Below are positions 1 through 5,526 of a DNA stretch of 10,156 nt, piece after piece. The notes under the pieces were generated by a model that saw only the letters and a program-made list of their open reading frames with translations, did not search any database and was not told the DNA's origin. The stretch covers positions 1 to 10,156 of the forward strand of contig CALFVM010000083.1 in NCBI GenBank assembly GCA_937928665.1, written 5' to 3'. The translations under genes were made by a program, and so were the position numbers. Numbering within the stretch: position 1 is the first letter of the stretch; each line of letters opens with the position of its first letter. Source of the DNA: an uncultured Candidatus Methylacidiphilales bacterium (GTDB lineage: Bacteria > Verrucomicrobiota > Verrucomicrobiia > Methylacidiphilales > CALFVM01).

Positions 1-938
1 AGTTCGGTTTGGGTTGAGGGTGGATGCGAAAGGTCCTTCTTCCCCGTCGCCGGACCGCCCAAAGCGGCTTCAGCTTCCTTGAGGAACGAACGGAAATTTA
101 ACAAGCCAAAAAGCTCCGCCTGTCCGGCCCAATCCGGCACCATCGCCAACGCCTCCAGCGGCACCGGAAGAACCAACCGCTCCCGCAGCGACACCATCTT
201 CCGATTCGTCTCAATCAAGGGCCGGGCGGATAGAAACGCCTCCCGGAGTTTCCCGGGCGGCAGCCGGTCCGGGTCGGCCAGGAGCGCATCCAGAGTTCCG
301 TGATCCCGCAGCCACTTCGCCGCCGTCTTCGGCCCCACACCCGGCACGCCCGGAATGTTATCTGTGCTATCGCCCGTCAGTGCCAGCAGGTCGCCGATCC
401 TTTTTGGCGGAACACCCCATTTGGCTTCCACCTCCGTCGGTCCCAGCAGCGCGAAGCTCTCCTTGCCCGGCTGATAGACCCGGCAAGATCCGTCCACCAA
501 CTGCATAAGATCCTTGTCATTGGTCGCCAGGATCGTTTCCCAGCCCGCCGCCCCAGCCGCCCGCGCATAACTCGCCATCAAATCATCAGCCTCCTCCCCT
601 TCGCTGACCAGCGCATGAAACCCCAGCAGCGGCACGGTCTGGCGGATCAAGGGCAACTGCGCCTCCAAATCCGGCGGCGTCTCCGCCCGGTTGGCCTTGT
701 AATCAGCCTGCAGTGCCATCCGCGCCGCGGGCAAACCGACATCAAACGCCACCGCTGCATGGGTCGGTGCCAACTCAGCCACCATCCGCTTCAGCGCCTT
801 GATCATCCCAAACAGCGCATTCACCGGCCGACCATCCGGCCCAGTCAGACTTCGAATCGCGAAAAAACTCCGGAACGCATAGTAACTGCCATCCACCAAC
901 ACCAGCCTCGGTCGGCGCAGATCGCCCGGAATCTCCAT
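1..938 (-). CDS. polA: DNA polymerase I, N-terminal 5'-3' exonuclease domain (partial, continues past window start)
   Basis: About 312 residues are visible from ATG at 938 and no stop occurs before base 1, so the gene is cut by the window edge. The visible part is a flap/5'-3' exonuclease domain, which removes RNA primers and damaged 5' ends during lagging-strand synthesis and repair. Metal-binding and catalytic signatures are all present: D16 (LVDGSYYAFR), D66 (AFDVG), R73 and YKANR, E116/D118/D119 (EEADD), D141/D143 (TNDKD), D190/D193 (TGDSTDN), followed by the helix-hairpin-helix IPGVPGVGPKTA. After about residue 285 the sequence turns into a Gly/Pro/Lys/Ser-rich linker, as in PolA before its 3'-5' exonuclease or polymerase domains. 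A stand-alone exonuclease (ExoIX-like) would normally end here, which favours full PolA. No in-frame ATG or GTG lies upstream nearby. A GAAAGG at 955-960 is a rather distant Shine-Dalgarno candidate. It lies downstream of the PP2C gene on the same strand but across a 330-bp gap, so it is probably transcribed separately. Confidence 0.85.
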   Translation of the reverse strand, partial: MEIPGDLRRPRLVLVDGSYYAFRSFFAIRSLTGPDGRPVNALFGMIKALKRMVAELAPTHAAVAFDVGLPAARMALQADYKANRAETPPDLEAQLPLIRQTVPLLGFHALVSEGEEADDLMASYARAAGAAGWETILATNDKDLMQLVDGSCRVYQPGKESFALLGPTEVEAKWGVPPKRIGDLLALTGDSTDNIPGVPGVGPKTAAKWLRDHGTLDALLADPDRLPPGKLREAFLSARPLIETNRKMVSLRERLVLPVPLEALAMVPDWAGQAELFGLLNFRSFLKEAEAALGGPATGKKDLSHPPSTQTE

Positions 939-1059
939 CGACCGTCCATAGCAGCCTTTCGACCGAGCGAAACCAGAAAAAAAACAAAGCCAACTCCGAC
1001 CCCACGCCCACCCCTCTTACCTCCCTCGTCAACGCCCCACCCCTTGCCTACCCTTCACT

Positions 1060-1077
1060 TTACTAAATAGTTAGCAA
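1060..1077. promoter_or_regulatory. AT-rich imperfect inverted repeat, candidate operator/promoter of polA
   Basis: TTACTAA-atag-TTAGCAA is an inverted repeat with 6 of 7 positions matching. It is the most AT-rich stretch of the intergenic gap and sits about 122 bp upstream of polA. On the polA strand the stretch includes TAACTAT and TAGTAA, which could serve as a -10 element, but no good -35 match stands at the right distance. The call as promoter or operator is inference. Confidence 0.3.
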
Positions 1078-1087
1078 GCACGCTCTA

Positions 1088-1103
1088 ACCGTCACGTGAC
1101 GGT
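1088..1103. promoter_or_regulatory. Perfect 16-bp palindrome, candidate protein-binding site
   Basis: The sequence ACCGTCACGTGACGGT is its own reverse complement over all 16 bases. The flanking bases (1087 a, 1104 g) do not pair. It lies 150 bp upstream of the polA start. It lacks a following T-run on either strand, so a dimeric regulator site is more likely than a terminator. I cannot name the regulator. Confidence 0.4.
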
Positions 1104-1267
1104 GTAGGCGTGCCAAGATTGATGTTGTTTTGGTAAGGGTGATGTGTTGGAGGTTGGTGAGGGAGGGAATGAGGTGGGCACGGAGGCGCGCGGCTGTCGG
1201 GTGGAGGGGTTATCGAGCGGTTCGGCGGGTTGCTGAGGGAGATGGCGGGGTTGACGGCTGGGATGCG

Positions 1268-2143
1268 TCAGGATGCGGTGCCTTCCGGGGGAGGGGTTGA
1301 TCCGGTTTCGCTGACTTCGACCATGACAGCGGTGATGTTGTCTTTGCCGGAACGGTCAAGGGCGGCCTCAAGGAGCCGTTGGGCGGGGGGGATGAGGGCC
1401 TCGGCGGGGGTGGGATCGCGGAGGAGCTGGAGGATGTTTTTGTCCCAGAGTCCATCGGTCAGGCCGTCGGAGCAGAGGAGGAAGTTGTCGCCAGGTTCGA
1501 GCCCGACGGAGCCGAGGTGGGGATCGATGAATTGGTGGCCGGAGCCGAGTGCCATTTGGAGAGAGTTGCGGCGCGGATGGGTCCGGGCTTCGCGCTCGTT
1601 GATCCGCCCGGTGCGAAAGAGCCAGCCGACGTGGGAATGGTCGTGGGTGAGCTGTTTGATGCCCCCGGCAGCGGGGAGGTAGTAGATGCGGCTGTCGCCG
1701 ATATGGGCGAAGTACATCCAGCCGGGGGTGAACCAGGCGAGGCTGAGGGTGGCGCCCATGCCGCGGCATTCCTCGTAGGTTTCGCCGAGGTAGATAAGGG
1801 CGCGGTGGATTTCGCTGAAGAGTTCCTGAAACAGGTCGGTGAAGCCGGCTTCAATGCCGGCCAGTCCGCTCCGGTAGGCGCGGGGCATGAGTTTGGTGAG
1901 CTTGTCGACGGTGATGCGGGAGGCAAACTCGCCGGCCTGGGCACCGCCCATGCCATCGCTGACGGCGAAGATAAAGTCGTCGGTAGCGAGGGGTGCCTCA
2001 CCGATTTTGCCAAGGAAGTGGACATCCCGGGCATTGAAGGTGAGGGCGAGGAAGGCGTCCTCGTTGTTTTGGCGGAACTTGCCGACGTGGGTGCCGCCGG
2101 TCCAACGGAGCTGGAGAGGTGGGTTAGGTGCTGGGGGAGGCAT
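1268..2143 (-). CDS. PP2C-family serine/threonine protein phosphatase
   Basis: A 291-residue metal-dependent protein phosphatase (PPM/PP2C, Stp1/PrpC type) that would remove phosphate from Ser/Thr residues in the cytoplasm. All family signatures are visible: RQNNEDA with E28/D29, SDGMGG with D63-G64 (the two Mn/Mg-binding motifs), GMGATL at 128-133, HIGDSRIY at 147-154, LTHDHS at 165-170, LCSDGLTD with D226, and GKDNITAVMVEV with D268-N269. Length is slightly above the usual ~240-260 because of a Pro-rich N-terminus (residues 2-9) and a short Ser/Thr/Pro tail. No membrane segment or extra sensor domain is visible. The start at 2143 overlaps the preceding mini-kinase gene by 20 bp, so translation is likely coupled; no Shine-Dalgarno is evident. 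Its partner is probably the kinase-like protein encoded just upstream. Confidence 0.93.
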   Translation of the reverse strand: MPPPAPNPPLQLRWTGGTHVGKFRQNNEDAFLALTFNARDVHFLGKIGEAPLATDDFIFAVSDGMGGAQAGEFASRITVDKLTKLMPRAYRSGLAGIEAGFTDLFQELFSEIHRALIYLGETYEECRGMGATLSLAWFTPGWMYFAHIGDSRIYYLPAAGGIKQLTHDHSHVGWLFRTGRINEREARTHPRRNSLQMALGSGHQFIDPHLGSVGLEPGDNFLLCSDGLTDGLWDKNILQLLRDPTPAEALIPPAQRLLEAALDRSGKDNITAVMVEVSETGSTPPPEGTAS

Positions 2144-2573
2144 GGGAAGGGGACGGGGCGTGCTCCTCGCCCATGGGTTGGGGGGAGCGATGGCCGGGAA
2201 CGTTAAGGAGGGTGGCGTATTCGAAGTCGATCACACAGAAGCGTCCGTCGGTTTGGCGGTAGGTGATGTTGCGGTCGGCGCGGTCTTCATGACGGACGCC
2301 GTATTGTTCGAGTTCGGCGAAAAGCTGGCGGACTTTTTCGGGGCGGAGGTTTTGCACGCGCTGGCCGCAGTTGGTGGTGACGAGGAGAAGGCGTTCAGGG
2401 TCGGCTTCGAGGACCTGGGGGACGAAGGGGCAGTTTTGTTTGGCCAGGTAGCGAAGAACCAGGAGTTCGTTGTCGAAACGTTCCTTGGCCTGGAATCCTT
2501 TGAAGATTTTCACGACGCGGCCGTCATAGCCGATGCGGACCTGGGCGCGGCGGGTGTCTTTGATTTCCTGCAC
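2124..2573 (-). CDS. Minimal protein-kinase-like protein (RIO/Bud32-like fold, 149 aa)
   Basis: Starts at a GTG four bases after the stop of the AAA+ gene, with GAGGAA inside the end of that gene as ribosome binding site. Kinase-like landmarks occur in order: VVKIF with K22 (ATP-anchoring lysine), E36 in the next helix, a hinge-like hydrophobic strand RLLLVTTN at 61-68, a catalytic loop HEDRADRN with D97 and N102, and a VIDFEYA metal-binding motif with D116. The loop resembles the H-x-D-x4-N pattern of aminoglycoside-kinase/RIO/Bud32 families; DFE replaces DFG. Only about 33 residues follow the DFE motif, ending in a Pro/Ser/His-rich tail, so the usual C-lobe helices are missing and the protein is shorter than Bud32 (roughly 200 residues or more). 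There is no clear glycine-rich loop. It may be an active Ser/Thr kinase antagonised by the adjacent PP2C, or a nucleotide-binding pseudokinase. Kinase-fold assignment is by motif only. Confidence 0.7.
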   Translation of the reverse strand: MQEIKDTRRAQVRIGYDGRVVKIFKGFQAKERFDNELLVLRYLAKQNCPFVPQVLEADPERLLLVTTNCGQRVQNLRPEKVRQLFAELEQYGVRHEDRADRNITYRQTDGRFCVIDFEYATLLNVPGHRSPQPMGEEHAPSPSHASPST

Positions 2574-2577
2574 GGGG

Positions 2578-3891
2578 TCAGGGTTCCTCGTTCTGGAGCC
2601 GGTCTTCGAGGCGGACGAAGTAAGCTTCGGCGGCTTCGTCGAGGAGTTTGGGGGTGATGGTGACGGGGATTTGGGCGTAGCGACAGGAATCGACGACGAG
2701 GTCGAGGATGTCCCGGGGCAGACAGCCGCGGAAAGGACGGCGGGCGGGTTTCATGTGTTTGCGGATGAAGTAGTCCACAACTTCGTCGGAGTAGGGGACT
2801 CCTTTGATTTTGGACATGATTTCCCAGATTTTTTTAAAGTTGGCCTCGGAGGGATTGGAGATGGGAATTTTGTAGCGGATCCGACGGAGGAAGGCCTCGT
2901 CGACCAGGTCTTTGGGATCGAGATTGGTGGAAAAGACGATGAGCTGGTCAAAGGGGATTTCGACCTTGACGCCGGTGTGAAGCGTGAGGAAGTCGACCCG
3001 TTTTTCCAGCGGAACAATCCAGCGGTTGAGGAGTTCTTTCGGGTCCATGCGCTGGCGCCCGAAGTCATCGATCATGAACGCGCCGCCATTGGCTTTCATC
3101 TGGAAGGGTGCTTCGTAATAGCGGGATTCACTGTTCCAGATGAGGTCAAGTGAAGTCATGGACAGTTCCCCCCCGACGATGATGACGGGGCGTTTGATCA
3201 GGACCCAGCGCTGGTCGAACTTCTGATCCAACCGGACGTCTTCGCCGGGAGTGACCGGCCGGTGGTTGAACTCGTCATAAAGACGGATGATGGCGCCGTT
3301 GACCTCGACGCAGTGGGGGATGAAGATGTTACCGCCAAAAGCTTCGACAATGCGTTCGGAGATGGAGGTCTTCCCGTTGCCGGGGGGACCGTAGAGGAAG
3401 ATGGATTGGCCGGAGTTGGCGGCGGGCCCGATTTGGGTGAGGATCGAGTGGTCAAAAATCAACCCCTCGAAGGCGGCAGTGAGGCGCTTTTGATTGACCT
3501 GAATATTCCGGATGGTCTGGGCGCGGACGGCGCGGATGTAGCTGGCGAGGGAAACCGGGGCGGGGCCGACGTAGGCGGACTGCTCAATGAAGAGCTGGGC
3601 ACGCTCACGCCCGGCACCGGAGATGGCGTAGATGTAGGAGATGGATTGGAGATCGCCGCGGGTGACCTCGATCAATCGGGTCTCGCGCAGGAGATCCAGG
3701 ACAGGCTCGACGATATTGAAGTAGGGCAGGCGCAGCTCAGCGGCGATTTCCCCCGCCACCATGGAGTTCCGGGCAGCCAAGAGTTTGAGGATCAGGCTTT
3801 CAATGACCATGGGGTCAATATCGAGATCATCGTGGCTGCCGGGTTCTGGAACGGAAAAGAGGGCGGCTCCGGCGAAGATGTCGGCTTTCAT
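2578..3891 (-). CDS. AAA+ ATPase with N-terminal winged-helix-like domain, conserved family of unassigned role
   Basis: Taken from ATG at 3891 (437 aa). Residues about 28-105 are a winged-helix-like segment (MVIESLILKLLAAR, then AAELRLPYFNIVEPVLDLL and a ligand- or DNA-binding-like wing), followed by YVGPAPVSL at 107-115. The AAA+ core has Walker A GPPGNGKTS at 168-176, Walker B MIDDFGRQ at 273-280 (D275/D276, a second Asp instead of the usual Glu), sensor-1 region LIVFSTNLDP at 317-326 with N323, and an arginine-finger-like DEAFLRRIRYKI at 331-342. The segment between Walker A and B is unusually long (about 95 residues) and contains a VVGGEL-type strand (IIVVGGEL region, 237-243) and QMKANGG. 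I recognise this as a recurring bacterial family annotated only as AAA family ATPase, to my knowledge without a proven function. First gene of the operon with mini-kinase and PP2C; a phosphorylation-controlled remodelling ATPase is a reasonable inference. Confidence 0.85.
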   Translation of the reverse strand: MKADIFAGAALFSVPEPGSHDDLDIDPMVIESLILKLLAARNSMVAGEIAAELRLPYFNIVEPVLDLLRETRLIEVTRGDLQSISYIYAISGAGRERAQLFIEQSAYVGPAPVSLASYIRAVRAQTIRNIQVNQKRLTAAFEGLIFDHSILTQIGPAANSGQSIFLYGPPGNGKTSISERIVEAFGGNIFIPHCVEVNGAIIRLYDEFNHRPVTPGEDVRLDQKFDQRWVLIKRPVIIVGGELSMTSLDLIWNSESRYYEAPFQMKANGGAFMIDDFGRQRMDPKELLNRWIVPLEKRVDFLTLHTGVKVEIPFDQLIVFSTNLDPKDLVDEAFLRRIRYKIPISNPSEANFKKIWEIMSKIKGVPYSDEVVDYFIRKHMKPARRPFRGCLPRDILDLVVDSCRYAQIPVTITPKLLDEAAEAYFVRLEDRLQNEEP

Positions 3892-4015
3892 CGGGCGGGA
3901 GCCTACCGGGCACGGGGCGGGGAGGGAAGAAAATGGTGCGGACGCACATGAAACACGGTTGTCGTTCAACGGTCACACGGACGTCGCAATCCAAGGGCCA
4001 AACTTTCCTTCCGGC
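3892..4015. promoter_or_regulatory. Divergent promoter region between AAA+ operon and acyltransferase operon
   Basis: These 124 bp separate two divergent starts and must hold the promoters for both transcription units if the chosen starts are right. I find no convincing -35/-10 pair on either strand. Neither gene has a strong Shine-Dalgarno; on the minus strand a weak GGTAGG stands about ten bases before the ATPase ATG. Confidence 0.45.
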
Positions 4016-4762
4016 ATGGCAGTTATCCCCCTTCTTTCGCCGCCGACCCGAAGCACGGGCTACCGGGTCCGCTTGGCATCGTCGCCCGAGGACGTGCGCC
4101 GGGCACAGCGGCTGCGATTTGAAATTTTTAACCTCGAACTGCATGAGGGTTTGGAATCGTCCTTTGCCACCGGACTGGACATCGACCCGTTCGACGAGGC
4201 CTGCGATCATCTCCTGGTGGAGCACGGTCCAACGGGGGAACTGGTCGGAACCTACCGACTCCAGACAGGAACGCAGGCGGCGGCCAAGCTCGGGTATTAC
4301 AGCGAGCAGGAGTTTGATTTCCGCCCGTTTGAGCCGATTCGAGCTGAGTTGGTTGAGCTAGGGCGGGCCTGTGTTCATCGGGATCACCGGTCGATGGCAG
4401 TGATCGCGCGGCTTTGGCGGGCGATCGCGGAATATGCCCGCGAGCGGGGTGGCCGGTATTTGATCGGGTGCAGCTCGCTAACCTCCCAAGACCCGGCAGA
4501 AGCCGCTGCGGTGTTCCGTCGGCTGGCCGTGAATCATCTGGTGGCACCGGCCTGGCGGACCCTGCCGCTGCCCGCGTTCGCCTGCCCCATGACCGAGCCT
4601 GGAGATCCCGCCACGCCCGCGCCGCGTCTGCTTTCAGCCTACCTCGGGGTGGGGGCGAAAATTTGCGGAGAGCCCGCCTTGGACCGCCAGTTCAAGACGA
4701 TTGATTTCCTGACCTTTCTCGACTTGCGCGATCTGGCTCCGGGTGCCCATCGTTTTCTGTGA
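4016..4762 (+). CDS. GNAT-type N-acyltransferase, OlsB-like (amino-acid lipid synthesis, first step)
   Basis: A 248-residue protein of the ornithine-acyl-ACP N-acyltransferase / 'hemolysin-like' acetyltransferase family (Acetyltransf_5). Family enzymes move a 3-hydroxyacyl chain from ACP to the amino group of ornithine, glycine or a similar amino acid. Diagnostic stretches: the arginine-rich start of the fold VRRAQRLRFEIFN at 27-39, LDIDPFDEACDHLLV at 54-68, VGTYRL at 77-82, the ELGRACVHRDHR motif near the acyl-CoA/ACP site, and LWRAIAEYARERGGRYLIGCSSL. The start is set at ATG 4016, where family-like sequence begins shortly after; there is no clear Shine-Dalgarno and upstream in-frame sequence overlaps the divergent gene. 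Its stop overlaps the next start as TGATG. The O-acyltransferase next door makes an OlsB-OlsA pair likely. The head group (ornithine, glycine or other) cannot be read from sequence. Confidence 0.85.
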   Translation: MAVIPLLSPPTRSTGYRVRLASSPEDVRRAQRLRFEIFNLELHEGLESSFATGLDIDPFDEACDHLLVEHGPTGELVGTYRLQTGTQAAAKLGYYSEQEFDFRPFEPIRAELVELGRACVHRDHRSMAVIARLWRAIAEYARERGGRYLIGCSSLTSQDPAEAAAVFRRLAVNHLVAPAWRTLPLPAFACPMTEPGDPATPAPRLLSAYLGVGAKICGEPALDRQFKTIDFLTFLDLRDLAPGAHRFL

Positions 4763-5517
4763 TGGCCGCATGGCGTTTGGCCGGGCTTGTCCTGCTTTGT
4801 TTTCATCTTCTTTTCCGGTTCGGGATGGCCCGGTTGGGGACGCGGCCTGCGGACCTCGCCCGCATGCGGGCTGCCTGGGTGCACGAGAGCGGGGCGCGAT
4901 TGTGTCGTTATCTTCGGATTGAACTGGACCCGCCACCATCCGGGCGGCTTCCGGATGGGTTGATCACCTCCAATCACATCAGTTACCTCGATATCCTGGT
5001 GATTGCCGCCCATTTCCCCTGCGCCTTTATCTCGAAGGCCGAGGTTCGTGATTGGCCACTTTTTGGCTGGCTGGCGATGGCCGGGGGCAGCCTGTTTCTT
5101 AAGAGGGAAAGCCGGACGGCCACGCGAGACATGGCGGTGGCGATGCGGGAACGTCTGGCAGCGGGTGACCGTTTGGTCGTTTTCCCGGAAGGCACCAGCT
5201 CGGACGGATCGGGCGTGCTCCCTTTCCGCCCGGCCTTGTTCGCGGCAGCGGTGGAGGCCGGAGCCACGGTGGTTCCGGCGGCGATTACCTACCAGATCGA
5301 AGGAGGCACGGTGGCCAAGGATGTGGCCTACTGGGGCGACATGACGCTCATGCCCCATCTCTGCCGGCTTTTGAACCATCGTGGCCTTCGGGCCCGTTTT
5401 GTCTGGGGTGCACCACTGGGGGGGACATTTGACCGAAAACAATTGGCGACGGAAACCCGGGAACAGGTGGTCGCTTTGCATGGAGCCGCTCATCGCACTC
5501 CCAGAAGTTTCGTGTAA
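4762..5517 (+). CDS. 1-acyl-glycerol-3-phosphate acyltransferase family protein, OlsA/PlsC-like (O-acylation step)
   Basis: A 251-residue LPLAT/PlsC-family acyltransferase with all four blocks: NHISYLD with H72 and D77 (catalytic HX4D), GSLFLKRES at 109-117 (block II), FPEGTSS at 141-147 (block III) and VPAAITY at 171-177 (block IV). An N-terminal hydrophobic stretch (residues about 6-20) is a likely membrane anchor at the inner face of the cytoplasmic membrane. ATG at 4762 is chosen because it overlaps the upstream stop by one base (TGATG), typical of translational coupling; GTG at 4759 is the alternative. Alone it could be PlsC making phosphatidic acid, but coupling to an OlsB-like gene argues that it O-acylates the lyso-aminolipid made by that enzyme, as OlsA does for ornithine lipid and GlsA for glycine lipid. 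Confidence 0.88.
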   Translation: MAAWRLAGLVLLCFHLLFRFGMARLGTRPADLARMRAAWVHESGARLCRYLRIELDPPPSGRLPDGLITSNHISYLDILVIAAHFPCAFISKAEVRDWPLFGWLAMAGGSLFLKRESRTATRDMAVAMRERLAAGDRLVVFPEGTSSDGSGVLPFRPALFAAAVEAGATVVPAAITYQIEGGTVAKDVAYWGDMTLMPHLCRLLNHRGLRARFVWGAPLGGTFDRKQLATETREQVVALHGAAHRTPRSFV

Positions 5518-5526
5518 ACAAGGGGG

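Larger units (their letters stand above)
939..1267. other. Intergenic region between PP2C gene and polA
   Basis: This gap of about 330 bp separates the end of the PP2C gene from the start of polA, both on the minus strand. I see no convincing coding frame, tRNA or intrinsic terminator with a T-run at the PP2C end. It holds the perfect palindrome at 1088-1103, the AT-rich inverted repeat at 1060-1077 and an 8-base A run at 977-984 (T run on the polA strand). It most likely contains the polA promoter and possibly an operator. Confidence 0.6.

Noticed and set aside
300..1070. Plus-strand open frame of 256 codons over polA
   Set aside because: Arg/Pro/His-rich antisense frame; polA motifs on the minus strand account for the region.
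1088..1103. Palindrome as an intrinsic terminator of the PP2C operon
   Set aside because: No T-run follows on either strand, and it lies about 165 bp after the PP2C stop.
1379..2206. Long plus-strand open frame (275 codons) antisense to PP2C, rich in Gly, Ala, Val, Glu
   Set aside because: Composition is that of a GC-rich shadow frame; the opposite strand carries a full set of PP2C motifs.
3262..3951. Plus-strand open frame of 229 codons antisense to the AAA+ gene
   Set aside because: Acidic Gly/Asp-rich composition typical of an antisense shadow, with no recognisable motif.
3892..3969. N-terminal extension of the AAA+ ATPase from a TTG at 3969 (26 extra residues)
   Set aside because: The extra residues are Ser/Pro/Cys-rich and unlike the family; sequence of family character begins after ATG 3891, and a TTG start would consume most of the divergent promoter region.
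3761..4015. Upstream extension of the OlsB-like gene to ATG 3761 (85 extra residues)
   Set aside because: It overlaps the coding part of the divergent ATPase gene, and the extra sequence is basic, low-complexity and not part of the acyltransferase fold.
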